DNA of 64,000 bases from Alteromonas hispanica (GCF_010500915.1 NZ_JAAAWP010000002.1:372001-436000), one strand, 5' to 3'; positions 1-8,572 are shown, counted from the stretch's first letter. The notes: generated by a model not told the origin, from the letters alone. Numbers and translations are program-made.

Positions 1-1419
1 GCGTTTGATGCAAGCGCAACGGTTGGTTACAGCAACATTGACTATAATATCAGTGGCACGGTAAACCCGTCGTTAGGTCCGGAATCGCCCACGGCCTTTG
101 ATCCCGGAGGCGTATCTCAAGTTGAGCGTACATTAAATTTAGATTTTACTAAGCTGATTCAATCGGTTTTTGAAGATCCTATCAGCATTGGTGTTGGTCT
201 TGAATGGCGCAAAGAGACATACTTTCAAAAGGCCGGTGATATAAACTCATACATAGCCGGACCTTTTGCCTTAGAGCCACCACTTGGTTTAAACGAAGGG
301 TTTGCGATTGGCTCAAACGGTTTTCCAGGCTATCAGCCTCAATCTGCGGGACACTGGAGTCGTAACAACTGGGCAATGTATGGCGACATAGAGCTGTTTG
401 TTACCGAGTCATTGCAATTCGGATTGGCTTCGCGGGTAGAACATTTTAGTGATTTTGGAACGACTTTCGATGGAAAGCTCAGTACCCGCTACAAGTTAAG
501 CGATCTGTTTGCTATTCGAGGTTCTGTTAATACGGGCTTCAAAGCGCCGACAGTGGGGCAGAGTAATGTTATCAACGTAACTACTGCTTATGGCGAAAAC
601 GGGCTTGAAGACCAAGCTACGTTACCTCCCACTGATATGATATCTATGCAATTAGGTGCAACGCCTTTGCAGCCGGAAGAGTCGGTAAATTTCAGTGTGG
701 GGGCGGTGTTGCAAGCTAGCGACCAGTTCTTTGCTACCATCGATTATTTTAATATTAGATTAAGAGATAGAATTAGCACCACTTCAGCTATTCCACTTAC
801 TGAAAGCGATATCAATACGCTTATTCAAAACGGTCGCCCCGACGCTGCAAAATATAATGCAGCGAAATATTTCACCAACGATTTTGACACAAAAACACAA
901 GGTATTGATGTTGTTGTTAACTATCAGTTTATGTTTGATGAGTGGCAAAACAATTTACTTTTTGCGTATAACTGGACAGACACGCAGGTAGAGCGAGTTA
1001 CACTTTACCCCGCGGTTATTGATGGAAGATTACAATTAGCGCCAAACCTAACCGAGGCACGCATCCGCATGCTGGAGGATAATTTGCCGGCACACAGGGG
1101 GAGCATTACATTAGAACAACGTCTGCAGTCTTTTGAGTTTACTTGGCGACTGAATTATTTTGGTTCTTTTTATGAAGACCATTTAGATGCGTCTGCAGGG
1201 CTAGACATATACGGAGGAGCTAGATTTACCATGGATGCGCAGTTTGCGTGGCAGTTTTCAAAGGAAACTCGGTTAACCTTAGGCGTACAGAATCTTTTTA
1301 ATACACTACCAGGTACGAATGTTTTTAAAGGGGAAGTTGGAGCACTCTATCCGCCGACCACGCCAGGTGGTATCAACGGCAACTTCTTTTATGCGGGTTT
1401 AGAGTATTCGTTTGAGTAA
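1..1419 (+). CDS. TonB-dependent receptor, C-terminal part (5' end outside window)
   Basis: The frame is open from the first base of the window to the stop at 1417-1419, giving 472 residues of a protein that begins upstream. It is the outer-membrane beta-barrel half of a TonB-dependent receptor. Visible signs are alternating amphipathic strands rich in aromatic residues, a barrel segment near residue 177 (NTGFKAPTVGQSN, which matches the family's 'GFKAPT' turn), and the C-terminal pattern 'GVQNLFNTLPG' followed by a last strand ending GLEYSFE. Such receptors import siderophores, vitamin B12, glycans or other large substrates with energy from TonB-ExbBD. The plug and TonB box lie outside the window, so the substrate cannot be read. 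An internal ATG at 376 is not a real start because homologous barrel sequence runs on both sides of it. The next gene, bfd, is iron-regulated, but that does not prove an iron substrate here. Confidence 0.9.
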   Translation, partial: AFDASATVGYSNIDYNISGTVNPSLGPESPTAFDPGGVSQVERTLNLDFTKLIQSVFEDPISIGVGLEWRKETYFQKAGDINSYIAGPFALEPPLGLNEGFAIGSNGFPGYQPQSAGHWSRNNWAMYGDIELFVTESLQFGLASRVEHFSDFGTTFDGKLSTRYKLSDLFAIRGSVNTGFKAPTVGQSNVINVTTAYGENGLEDQATLPPTDMISMQLGATPLQPEESVNFSVGAVLQASDQFFATIDYFNIRLRDRISTTSAIPLTESDINTLIQNGRPDAAKYNAAKYFTNDFDTKTQGIDVVVNYQFMFDEWQNNLLFAYNWTDTQVERVTLYPAVIDGRLQLAPNLTEARIRMLEDNLPAHRGSITLEQRLQSFEFTWRLNYFGSFYEDHLDASAGLDIYGGARFTMDAQFAWQFSKETRLTLGVQNLFNTLPGTNVFKGEVGALYPPTTPGGINGNFFYAGLEYSFE

Positions 1420-1469
1420 ACGTTAAACGCTTTTGATAGGGAATATGAAGGCGGACAGAAAATAACGTT

Positions 1470-1664
1470 TTAACCCACGTTTTTAAACAGGGACTCATCG
1501 ATGATTGTTTGGTCAATTATTTGCTGAGCCATACCAATACATTTGCCACATTGAGAGCCCAGTTCTAAGTGCTCACGCAACTCACGCATATTTCCAACAC
1601 CGTTCGTTTCAACAGCGGCGCGAATACTTTTGTCGGTTACTCCGTAGCACATACATACAAACAT
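1470..1664 (-). CDS. bfd: Bacterioferritin-associated ferredoxin (Bfd)
   Basis: Small cytoplasmic [2Fe-2S] protein that in other bacteria reduces the haem of bacterioferritin so that stored iron is released. The cysteine pattern of the family is complete: C4-x-C6 near the N-terminus (MFVCMCYG) and C40-x2-C43 (QCGKC) further on. The chosen start gives 64 residues, the usual family size. It begins at an ATG at 1662-1664, with GGAG nine bases upstream (1674-1677). An in-frame start 16 codons upstream would add a tail unlike the family and would run through the Fur box. Two Fur-box-like sequences lie just upstream, so induction under iron starvation is expected. No bacterioferritin gene is present next to it. 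Confidence 0.9.
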   Translation of the reverse strand: MFVCMCYGVTDKSIRAAVETNGVGNMRELREHLELGSQCGKCIGMAQQIIDQTIIDESLFKNVG

Positions 1665-1687
1665 TATTGGGCACTCCAAATGAATCT

Positions 1688-1706
1688 GTAAATGATAATA
1701 ATTGTT
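1688..1706 (-). promoter_or_regulatory. Fur box upstream of bfd
   Basis: The 19 bases here match the classical Fur consensus (GATAATGATAATCATTATC) at 14 of 19 positions by my own alignment on the plus strand. The site ends 24 bases before the bfd start codon, a position where Fur would block transcription. Known bfd genes are Fur-repressed, which agrees with this placement. Confidence 0.75.
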
Positions 1707-1728
1707 ATTCATGAGTTTGGCAAGTCGT

Positions 1729-1747
1729 GATGAGAATTATTTTCATT
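1729..1747 (-). promoter_or_regulatory. Second, weaker Fur-box-like site upstream of bfd
   Basis: The sequence GATGAGAATTATTTTCATT matches the 19-base Fur consensus at 11 of 19 positions and keeps the inverted GA(T)GA...TC(A)TT form. It lies 22 bases beyond the stronger Fur box and may form a tandem operator. On its own it would be weak evidence. Confidence 0.45.
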
Positions 1748-1838
1748 AAAAATTACCCAACTTGTTCAGTGGTCAAAAAAGGCTTATGTTTAGCGTCTAT
1801 AGACGCTAAATTTTAAATTTCGGAGGGGCGAGTGTTGA

Positions 1839-2507
1839 TCAACACTCCCTTTCAAGGGGCCAGCCACCAAGGGCTTTATAGCGGTTTACCATGTAGCAGA
1901 ATAGCTCTGTGGTTTTTTGTGCATCATACAGTGCACTGTGGGCTTCGTTTTGGTCAAACTCAATACCTGCAGCGCGGCAGGCCTTAACCAATACCGTTTG
2001 ACCAAGTGCTAAACCAGCTAGGCTGGTAGTATCAAAAGACACAAAAGGGTGGAATGGGGTGCGTTTAATATTGCAGCGTTGAATAGCAGCATTGACAAAA
2101 CCCTGATCGAAGGCGGCATTATGAGCTACGATCACGGAACGTTGGCAGTCTGCATTTTTTTGTGCCTTGCGCACGCCTTTACACAACTCCTTCATGGCTT
2201 CACTTTCTTCTATTGCGCCTCTTAGAGCGCAATGAGGATCAATACCGTTAAACTCTAATGCGGCAGGCTCAAGATTTGCGCCTTCAAAGGGTTCAATATG
2301 ATAGTGAAAAGTTTGGTCTGGGTGTAGCAGACCATTTTCGTCCATTTTCACCGTCACGGCAGCAAGTTCTAATAGTGCATCGGTGCCTGCAATAAATCCC
2401 GCTGTTTCAACATCTATAACAACAGGAAAGTACCCTCTAAATCGTTCAGATAAGGTAGGTATTGCAGTTGAAGACTTGGCTGTAGAAGACTTAGCAGATG
2501 AAGACAT
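1839..2507 (-). CDS. rnt: Ribonuclease T
   Basis: A 222-residue DEDDh-family 3'-5' exoribonuclease that trims 3' ends of tRNA, 5S and 23S rRNA and removes the terminal A in tRNA end turnover. The first motif VVIDVET carries the catalytic Asp and Glu near residues 32-34. The second motif appears as [10 protein letters not shown] near residue 130. The last motif, [10 protein letters not shown] near residue 185, supplies the catalytic His and final Asp. Length fits the family apart from a short Ser/Ala-rich N-terminal tail ([16 protein letters not shown]), so the true start may be slightly downstream. Together with motY on the other strand it forms an rnt-motY neighbourhood I recall from other gammaproteobacteria. 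Confidence 0.93.
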   Translation of the reverse strand: MSSSAKSSTAKSSTAIPTLSERFRGYFPVVIDVETAGFIAGTDALLELAAVTVKMDENGLLHPDQTFHYHIEPFEGANLEPAALEFNGIDPHCALRGAIEESEAMKELCKGVRKAQKNADCQRSVIVAHNAAFDQGFVNAAIQRCNIKRTPFHPFVSFDTTSLAGLALGQTVLVKACRAAGIEFDQNEAHSALYDAQKTTELFCYMVNRYKALGGWPLEREC

Positions 2508-2706
2508 AGACTCTCTTATAAGAACGGGTGAATTTGGATGTGACCGGCGTAGCTATAGGGCACATATTGTTTCTGCAAAGATTATCGCAAGTATGTAAGG
2601 CAAGTGCTAGCATGAATTGTATAGAAGCTGTTTTAGGCCTTTCTTAATAAAGCTCTTTTACGCTGTGATTTTGTTCGAGCGGGGAAGGCAATCGCAAGGG
2701 CAAACA

Positions 2707-2745
2707 TAGAACGTAAAAGTAGAACGCAAAAATAGAACGTTAAAA
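2707..2745. repeat. Three 13-bp tandem repeat units
   Basis: Three adjacent copies of a TAGAACGYWAAAA-like unit lie at 2707-2719, 2720-2732 and 2733-2745, followed by the start of a fourth (TAGAAG). The units differ at two or three positions. The spacing of 13 bases is not quite helical. It may be simple slippage or repeated protein sites between the rnt and motY promoters. Confidence 0.75.
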
Positions 2746-2895
2746 TAGAAGAGGCCACCAGGGAAGTAAGCCAAGGACATTTGGCAATCAAGACTAAACT
2801 TTTCTACAATTCAGGCGATAATAACACTAAGCGCGACTCTACTACACACATTCGAATAATCTGGGAACAGGGTTTTTTATAACCTACTCTGTGCC

Positions 2896-2923
2896 TAAAT
2901 GAAGAGTAAGTGTGGGCGTATAA
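2896..2923 (+). promoter_or_regulatory. Candidate sigma-28 (FliA) promoter of motY
   Basis: TAAAT, 15 bases, then GCGTATAA resembles the flagellar sigma-28 consensus (TAAAG-N15-GCCGATAA) with exact spacing. It matches four of five and six of eight positions. It ends 30 bases before the motY start. In vibrios motY belongs to the sigma-28 class, so the placement makes sense, but the match is imperfect. Confidence 0.4.
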
Positions 2924-2953
2924 GTTAAAAATTTTCATTTTCTGGGCGTCAGT

Positions 2954-3859
2954 ATGTCTTTTACATGTAAAATCGGGTGGAAAATAAAACCTGCTATTTT
3001 ATTTGCAATGCTCGTTGGTATGGCAGCGTCTGCAACGGTGTCTCATGCTGCAATGCGTCAGTATTCCGCTACCGTTGAGACTTCAAATTGGCAAGTTGAG
3101 AAGGATTCTAGGTTACAGTGCAGGCTAAACCATGATCTTCCCGGATATGGTGATGCCATGTTTACTAGCGTGGCCTCGAAGCAACTCAATATGGAGTTCG
3201 AACTTGATATGCACCTGCTGCCTAATCGATTTGACGTTGCAGCGGTATACTCAGTACCACCTAAATGGATGCCCGGTGTAGCGCCCAAGCCAATAGCTGA
3301 TATGACGATACGCAAGCAGTACAATGGTGACCTCCCACAAGACGCGGCCTGGACAATGCTGTCAGAGTTAGAGAAAGGATTCTGGCCCACTATCTACTAT
3401 CAAGATTGGTACAACAAATACGATAAAGTGAGCGTTGCGTTAAACGCTAGCAACTTTATCAGCGTTTACAGAGAATTTGTAAATTGTGTTGATAACTTAC
3501 TGCCTTACACTTTCGACGATATTGCTTATACCGTGCTGTCATACAAAAATAACAGTACAGAACTCACAAAGTATTCGCAGAAACGATTAACAATGATAGG
3601 TGAATACCTCAAAGAAGATGCTGAGCTTGAGCTTGTGTTGTTAGACGGTTACACCGATAGCTATGGAGGGCGCTGGACCAACGAGCAGCTCTCTATTCAA
3701 AGAGCGAACGAAGTTAAAGACTATTTGACGACATTGGGTGTCCCTAACGATCGTATTCAACTAACAGGACATGGAGAAAAGCGTCATATTGCTCCGAATG
3801 ACACTCGCGAGTCTAGGGCGCAGAACAGGCGAGTTGTGGTGCGTTTATCTAAGTCATAA
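2954..3859 (+). CDS. motY: Sodium-type flagellar motor protein MotY
   Basis: A 301-residue secreted protein that forms the T ring at the basal body of polar flagella and helps hold the PomAB/MotAB stators. Residues 1-32 are a signal peptide ending SHA-A. The N-terminal stator-binding domain follows, with family landmarks such as CRLNHDLPGYGDAMF, LSELEKGFWPTIYYQDW and FDDIAYTVL. The C-terminal third is an OmpA-like peptidoglycan-binding domain, with DGYTDSYG, LSIQRANEVKDYL, GHGEKRHIAPNDT and the NRRVVV ending. The whole protein aligns well with Vibrio MotY as I remember it. Its 3' end overlaps the 3' end of glpQ on the other strand by six bases. It implies a polar, probably sodium-driven flagellum, although no other flagellar gene is in the window. 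Confidence 0.9.
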   Translation: MSFTCKIGWKIKPAILFAMLVGMAASATVSHAAMRQYSATVETSNWQVEKDSRLQCRLNHDLPGYGDAMFTSVASKQLNMEFELDMHLLPNRFDVAAVYSVPPKWMPGVAPKPIADMTIRKQYNGDLPQDAAWTMLSELEKGFWPTIYYQDWYNKYDKVSVALNASNFISVYREFVNCVDNLLPYTFDDIAYTVLSYKNNSTELTKYSQKRLTMIGEYLKEDAELELVLLDGYTDSYGGRWTNEQLSIQRANEVKDYLTTLGVPNDRIQLTGHGEKRHIAPNDTRESRAQNRRVVVRLSKS

Positions 3860-5017
3860 CCGCGCGGAATGCAAAGTGTTCGAATTGAGATAATCAGCGC
3901 GCCACTTTGCAACAGGTGGAATATGGTCGGTAAATATTCCATCTGCCTTTACTTGCGTTTTTAAGGCATTTAGTAGCTGTTCGCCAGATAGGCCTAGCGG
4001 AAGTGCATCTTGGCGGTAGGTGTAGGGGTGTATCGTTAACCCGTGTTTATGCGCCTCTGAAATCCACCCTGCAGCTTTTATTGTACTCTGAGTTTTTTGC
4101 GAAGACTGCTTATCTAAAGGTTTGTCATCATAAGTTTGTGCGTCGAAAAGTTGATTGAGCCAAGGACCTATACCATCAGCATACTCAGCTACCTTGGCCA
4201 TACCCTCTGCGCTGCGGATCCAGTTGTAGTCTGTCTTACTCTCGCGCCAACTGTTCTCTCCAATTAGCATAACAACCTTGCCTTTGTAGCCTAACTCGTT
4301 GCGTATGCGCTTGATTTCATTAAAGTCGAAACACTGCAAATAGCTATTATTGCTAGCGCCATCGAGTTTGTACGTTTGAAGCGCTTCTATAACAATCTTA
4401 CTGGCATCTACTCCTTCGGCTAAGTGAAATGAGGGAGACTTCACTTCTGGGTAAACGCCTACAGATTTACCGAACTGCCGATTGAGCTCGCCTATTAACG
4501 CTAAGTGTTCATATAAAGTGGCAATAGAAAAGTGTGGTGCAGATGCGGAAAAGCGCTTTGCAAAAACGGGGTTTTGCTTTTTATCCTCACGCTCGTGAAT
4601 TCTAAGTGTGCGTAGCTCTGCAAGTGTAAAGTCACGGGCGTAATACCTTCCATCTTTCCGAGCTCTATCAGCGAATACTTCCTCCACATTGGTCACAGTT
4701 TCTAAGTGAATATCATGAAGTACAACGGGAATATCATCTTTAGTGATAACTACGTCTTGCTCTATAAAGTCAGCGTTCAATGAAAATGCAAGAGTGGCTG
4801 CCTCAAGTGTATGCTCAGGTAAGTAGCCTGACGCACCCCGATGAGCAATAATGGCAAAAGGCTTACCAGCCATACTGGAAGAGGAAGCCTCAGAATCTTC
4901 GTGGGAAGTCGCTATTGCAAAGGAGGGCAGGTACGCCGTAAGGAGGCATGCTGTAACAAGGGTTGCAATAAAACGCGGCGCGGTAAAAAGGTATCTGGTG
5001 GCAACGCTAACTTTCAT
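3854..5017 (-). CDS. glpQ: Periplasmic glycerophosphodiester phosphodiesterase
   Basis: A 387-residue enzyme that hydrolyses glycerophosphodiesters from phospholipid turnover to glycerol-3-phosphate and an alcohol. An N-terminal hydrophobic signal (residues 11-36) places it outside the cytoplasm. The GDPD catalytic set is visible: H59-R60 in IIAHRGASGYLPEHT, E86 and D88 in FIEQDVVITKD, and H101 in VVLHD. The length is close to that of GlpQ, and shorter cytoplasmic UgpQ proteins lack the signal. The 3' end overlaps motY tail to tail. No glpT or other glycerol phosphate gene is adjacent, so control by glycerol phosphate cannot be inferred. Confidence 0.9.
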   Translation of the reverse strand: MKVSVATRYLFTAPRFIATLVTACLLTAYLPSFAIATSHEDSEASSSSMAGKPFAIIAHRGASGYLPEHTLEAATLAFSLNADFIEQDVVITKDDIPVVLHDIHLETVTNVEEVFADRARKDGRYYARDFTLAELRTLRIHEREDKKQNPVFAKRFSASAPHFSIATLYEHLALIGELNRQFGKSVGVYPEVKSPSFHLAEGVDASKIVIEALQTYKLDGASNNSYLQCFDFNEIKRIRNELGYKGKVVMLIGENSWRESKTDYNWIRSAEGMAKVAEYADGIGPWLNQLFDAQTYDDKPLDKQSSQKTQSTIKAAGWISEAHKHGLTIHPYTYRQDALPLGLSGEQLLNALKTQVKADGIFTDHIPPVAKWRADYLNSNTLHSARL

Positions 5018-5181
5018 ATTTAAATTCCAAATGAGTCGGCTCTGAACACATCATAAAGGCGCTTTGTTACGATATTGCTATCTAAGCGCTTTTATCCAAA
5101 CTTATGTTATGCCTGTGTGGAGGTGTTTAAGGTTGCTCGGACACGGTGGATGATTCGGTTAAACACGCCTGTGATATCAAG

Positions 5182-5565
5182 CTATCGGCCTTCAATGAGT
5201 TCAATGGCATAGCCATCAGGGTCGCGTACGAAAGCAATGACGGTGCTACCGCCTTTTACAGGCCCCGGCTGACGATATACTTCAGCACCGTGAGCTTCAA
5301 GATTTTTACAAAAACCATAGATATCTTCCACGCCAATAGCAATATGGCCATAGGCATTACCTTTATCATAGGTATTGTCTCCCCAGTTATAAGTCAGCTC
5401 TAGCACAGTAGAATTTTCTTCATCGCCGTAACCAACAAAAGCCAGTGTGTATTCATACTTTTTGTTTTCAGACTTGCGCAATAAGCGCATGCCCATGAGC
5501 TCAGTGTAAAAGTGTAACGATGCATCGAGGTTTTCCACGCGCAGCATTGTATGCAGCATTCTCAT
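5182..5565 (-). CDS. gloA: Lactoylglutathione lyase (glyoxalase I)
   Basis: A 127-residue metalloenzyme that isomerises the hemithioacetal of methylglyoxal and glutathione to S-lactoylglutathione. With the start at 5565 the four metal ligands fall at exactly the E. coli GloA positions: H5, E56, H74 and E122. The protein follows E. coli GloA almost throughout ([52 protein letters not shown]). The short length is typical of the Ni-dependent class. A purine-rich GAGAG lies about eight bases upstream of this ATG. An in-frame start 31 codons further up has no family support and is rejected. Confidence 0.95.
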   Translation of the reverse strand: MRMLHTMLRVENLDASLHFYTELMGMRLLRKSENKKYEYTLAFVGYGDEENSTVLELTYNWGDNTYDKGNAYGHIAIGVEDIYGFCKNLEAHGAEVYRQPGPVKGGSTVIAFVRDPDGYAIELIEGR

Positions 5566-5891
5566 AGTGATTCTCTCATAATAGTTTGTGTGCACTAGAT
5601 GTTCGCTATCTATAAATTTAAGCAACTCAGATAAACAAAATAAGTGCAATGGGACCAAGCGTAATTAGTGTAATTAAACGCATGACGGTAAAGAATAACT
5701 CTTAAAGATATGTTTGAGAATTGCAGCGGGTTACGCTGTTCTTAAATTACCGTGAGTAACTGTTAAGCAATACTGAGTTGGTATGTTTGGTGAGGAACGC
5801 CCTTATTTCTCTAAAAGGAAGCGACGCGAAGCAGCAAAATAAAAATATCCAATAAAGTGATAGTAAACATGAGGTTAAGGAAGAGTTATCA

Positions 5892-6130
5892 TTGTTTAAG
5901 TAATATATATACGAAATAATGGGGAAAAGGTTAGACATACTCTGCCATAGCATGTATCTTACGCGGGCTTTAGATATGTTTTACGCTTTACCTAATACTG
6001 CGCTGTACCACTCTTTTATTCCTTCAATTGAAGTTTTATATAGATATACATCTGCTTTACTAGCTCGTTTATGTCTATCGCTTATCGGTGATTTCACCAC
6101 ACAAACATCAATTTTTAAAAGGTATATATT
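5892..6130 (+). promoter_or_regulatory. Promoter and long leader of the cold-shock gene
   Basis: A possible promoter TTGTTT-N17-AATAAT lies at 5892-5920, which would give a leader of roughly 200 bases before the cold-shock start codon. Cold-shock mRNAs of the cspA type have leaders of this order that refold with temperature. The small reading frames in this stretch on both strands look like chance. The -10 match is weak, so the transcription start is uncertain. Confidence 0.35.
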
Positions 6131-6343
6131 ATGTCTAATTCAGTAAATGGCACAGTAAAATGGTTTAACGAAGAAAAAGGTTTTGGTTTCCTAACTCAAG
6201 ACGGCGGCGGTAAAGATGTATTCGTACACTTCCGTTCAATCGCTTCTGACGGTTTCAAAACTCTTTCTGAAGGCCAAGCGGTAAGCTTCGAAGTAGAACA
6301 AGGTCAAAAAGGCCCACAAGCAGCTAACGTTGTTGTTCGATAA
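6131..6343 (+). CDS. Cold-shock protein, CspA family
   Basis: A 70-residue single cold-shock domain that binds single-stranded RNA and DNA and acts as an RNA chaperone. Both nucleic-acid motifs are present: RNP1 as KGFGFLTQ (residues 16-23) and RNP2 as VFVHF (30-34). Length and sequence match CspA/CspE proteins. The paralogue cannot be named from sequence alone, so no symbol is given. The gene stands alone, with a long leader and a strong terminator directly behind it (6371-6410), so it is a single-gene transcript. Confidence 0.95.
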   Translation: MSNSVNGTVKWFNEEKGFGFLTQDGGGKDVFVHFRSIASDGFKTLSEGQAVSFEVEQGQKGPQAANVVVR

Positions 6344-6370
6344 GCTTAGCTCTAGTTAAGTTTACGAAGC

Positions 6371-6410
6371 AATTAGGCTCTCTTTTGAGAGCCTAATTAA
6401 TAAGTTTTTT
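6371..6410 (+). terminator. Rho-independent terminator after the cold-shock gene
   Basis: A perfect 12-base-pair stem (AATTAGGCTCTC / GAGAGCCTAATT) with a TTTT loop at 6371-6398, followed by a T run at 6405-6410. It lies 28 bases after the cold-shock stop codon. Confidence 0.9.
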
Positions 6411-6473
6411 GAATTTCTATTTCTTACTATAAATTGCTGACTACAAGAGGAATACTAAAAACAAAATATAATA

Positions 6474-6662
6474 ATGATAAAAGAAGTAAATAATTTGCAA
6501 GCACAAACATTTAAAAACTCTCCTATACAAACTCCCATTTCAAATATATCAGTACACAAAAACAGCATTGCTTACACAGAAGTGAATGGCAAACGTCATG
6601 TTGAGTTTACCTCGAAAAAAGAAACCAGAGCTTATCTTGAATGGCTTTTAAACTTCTCTTAA
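6474..6662 (+). CDS. Small hypothetical protein (62 aa)
   Basis: A 62-residue reading frame between the cold-shock terminator and the MITE-like element. The product is hydrophilic, has no signal or membrane segment, and is Asn/Thr/Ser-rich at first. Its C-terminal half (VNGKRHVEFTSKKETRAYLEWLLNFS) reads like a short beta hairpin plus helix, and codon use looks gene-like. I do not recognise a family. No good Shine-Dalgarno sequence lies close to the ATG (AGAGG is about 25 bases away), which weakens the call. Confidence 0.45.
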   Translation: MIKEVNNLQAQTFKNSPIQTPISNISVHKNSIAYTEVNGKRHVEFTSKKETRAYLEWLLNFS

Positions 6663-6729
6663 GTTTAATTTAGCCAAAACCTCTTCAATATTTGATTTTC
6701 AAACCAAACTTTTTACCATCAAGCAGCTG

Positions 6730-6899
6730 ATACCAATCCGCATAGATTATTGCCAGACTTTCCCGAAGGGCGAGTTTAAAAATGTCCGTACTCTTTGTTG
6801 TGTCACTTTGATGTAGAACCACTATACCTGCGGTAACACGCCGCGATTACGAACATTTTAAGTCTCGCTGAATGGGTAAGTATCTATGCGGACTTGTAT
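6730..6899. mobile_element. 170-bp MITE-like inverted-repeat element
   Basis: Terminal inverted repeats of 18 bases match at 16 of 18 positions: ATACCAATCCGCATAGAT at 6730-6747 and the complement of ATACAAGTCCGCATAGAT at 6882-6899. Inside them a second inverted pair (GCGAG...TAAAAATGTCCGTA near 6770-6793, and its mate near 6845-6869) lets the whole element fold back on itself. It has no coding capacity and sits in the intergenic space after the 62-aa ORF. From memory, similar short elements are scattered in Alteromonadales genomes. A transposase source is not present here. Confidence 0.65.
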
Positions 6900-6925
6900 A
6901 ACATCCTTGTTCACTGGTATTTGTG

Positions 6926-8332
6926 TTATTTCGTGCTCTTCAAATCAATCTCTGTGTCGGCAAGTAAATATATACTGGCCGCATAAGCTGCGATATTTTG
7001 CGCAAGTTCATCAGGATTTATCTTATCCAGAGTATCATCGGGAGTGTGATGTAAATCGAAGTAATCTCGACCATTTTGATTAAGCCTAATAGTAGGGACG
7101 CCCTTTGCTGCAAGCGGAATAATATCTGGTCCGCCGCCAACAACATCTGCTGCACCTCTAATGATGCCAAGTGGTGACAGTATTTTAGCAATCTCATCGA
7201 CTAATATTGTAGCCTCTGGGTTGACGTTTGAGACGAGCTGCCAAATAGTTTGTGCGCCAAAATCGGATTCAGTGGCTAGAACATGATTAGCTAAGTTAGC
7301 TTCATGCTGTTTCGCATAGGCAAACGCACCTAGTAAACCAACTTCTTCGGCTCCGAACATAACAACGCGAATAGTGCGTTTTGGCCTAGTTGGAAGTTTA
7401 GCGATAAGTGCCGCAGCTGCTGTGGTAATAGCAATACCAGCACCATCATCTACCGCACCAGTTCCCAGATCCCAGCTATCTAAGTGGCCGCCAATTAGCA
7501 CAATTTCTTCTGGTTTTTCACTACCCACGATATCCATTACAACATTGCCGCTGTTTACTTCACCCTTCCATTTCGACTCACTGTGAAGTGAGAGTGCAAG
7601 AGGCTTATCTGCGCGATACAAACGACGTAAATGGTCTGCATCGGGGTTAGAAATAGCTATTACCGGTATTTCTGCCCATTTATCATCGTTCTTACTCATC
7701 ATACCTGTATGAGGAAAACGATGGGAGTCAGAGCCTACTGAGCGCACTACAAGGGCGCTAGCACCTCCACGCTGAGCGTGCTGCCAACCAATGCGGCGGC
7801 GTTGATTAGCCTGTCCGTAGCCTGCTCCCGTTTGGCTTTTGACCATAGCATCTCCGTCTACAAAGGCAATTTTACCCTGCAGTTCGCCGTCTTTTACTTC
7901 CGTTAACGCATGAATATCACGAAAGTAAACCACATCTGCGTTTACTTCGCTTTTACTTGGCGCAGCGCCGCCCAGCGCAGTTCCGTATAGTTCTTGCTGA
8001 TAAGGAGAAGTTAATGCAATGTGTAGATGCCCTCTGTCCCAAAAAGGCATGCTAAATTCTTCTATCGTAACCTTGTCGAACCCCAACTCTTTGCCTAAGT
8101 CTGCGCCCCAGTCTCGAGCGCGCTTTTCGGCTTCAGAGCCTCCTAACCGCGGGCCAACTTCTGTGGTTAAAGAGGTAACAATATCGTAGCCTAATTTGCT
8201 ATTTAACGCGGTTTCAATTAATTGTTCAGCAGTGTCTTTCTGCGTATCTGTAATAGGGGAGGGGGCGGCTGATAATGAAGCGCTTAACACGCCCATTAAT
8301 ACACCGAATGTGGCGGCTTTTAGTTGTAGCAT
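6926..8332 (-). CDS. Secreted M28-family zinc peptidase
   Basis: A 468-residue exported metallopeptidase. Residues 1-22 form a signal peptide (ending LSAAP). A protease-associated (PA) insert lies at about 130-250. The M28 catalytic domain follows, with HLDSWDLGTGAVDDGAG (H283, D295), GAEEVGLLG (general base E329, ligand E330), ESDFG (D357) and DLHHTPDDT (H428/H429). These are the two-zinc ligands of the aminopeptidase Y/glutamate carboxypeptidase group. It probably removes amino acids from peptides outside the cytoplasm, and substrate preference is not readable. It is transcribed alone. A second M28 protein at 26993-28666 is only distantly related. Confidence 0.88.
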   Translation of the reverse strand: MLQLKAATFGVLMGVLSASLSAAPSPITDTQKDTAEQLIETALNSKLGYDIVTSLTTEVGPRLGGSEAEKRARDWGADLGKELGFDKVTIEEFSMPFWDRGHLHIALTSPYQQELYGTALGGAAPSKSEVNADVVYFRDIHALTEVKDGELQGKIAFVDGDAMVKSQTGAGYGQANQRRRIGWQHAQRGGASALVVRSVGSDSHRFPHTGMMSKNDDKWAEIPVIAISNPDADHLRRLYRADKPLALSLHSESKWKGEVNSGNVVMDIVGSEKPEEIVLIGGHLDSWDLGTGAVDDGAGIAITTAAAALIAKLPTRPKRTIRVVMFGAEEVGLLGAFAYAKQHEANLANHVLATESDFGAQTIWQLVSNVNPEATILVDEIAKILSPLGIIRGAADVVGGGPDIIPLAAKGVPTIRLNQNGRDYFDLHHTPDDTLDKINPDELAQNIAAYAASIYLLADTEIDLKSTK

Positions 8333-8507
8333 GACATCTCCAAATTCTTATAAAGTGCTTATTAAGATTTTATGTAGTTATTTTATACTTTTTGTTATTT
8401 ATGCGGACCTATGGTTTTATCCAATCATAGCTGTTGAAACTAGAATGTCGATACGGTGTGCTGTCAGTGTAGTATTTAAGGAGATAGATTGAATATTTAG
8501 GCGTAAG

Positions 8508-8572
8508 CTTTGGCAACTCTGAAGAAAGGGCTATGCCAAAGATAGAGCAACGCTACAGAAAGAGCAACGCTA
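8508..8572. repeat. Inverted and direct repeats upstream of the M28 peptidase gene
   Basis: An 8-base inverted repeat (CTTTGGCA 8508-8515 / TGCCAAAG 8534-8541) is followed by a perfect 12-base direct repeat (AGAGCAACGCTA at 8544-8555 and 8561-8572, period 17). They lie in the 278-base gap between nth and the peptidase gene. The function is unknown. Confidence 0.6.

Larger units (their letters stand above)
2508..2953. other. Intergenic region between rnt and motY
   Basis: About 450 bases without a convincing gene. It separates the divergent rnt and motY genes and must hold both promoters. It contains a 13-base tandem repeat (2707-2745) and a candidate sigma-28 promoter just before motY. A 71-codon plus-strand reading frame at 2383-2598 is mostly the antisense shadow of rnt and is not called. 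Confidence 0.6.

Noticed and set aside
376..378. ATG as start of a short TonB-receptor-like gene
   Set aside because: The frame is open to the window edge and barrel-type sequence lies upstream, so this is an internal methionine.
5747..6146. Small reading frames on both strands in the cold-shock leader
   Set aside because: They overlap each other or the cold-shock start, lack ribosome sites and have no family-like sequence.
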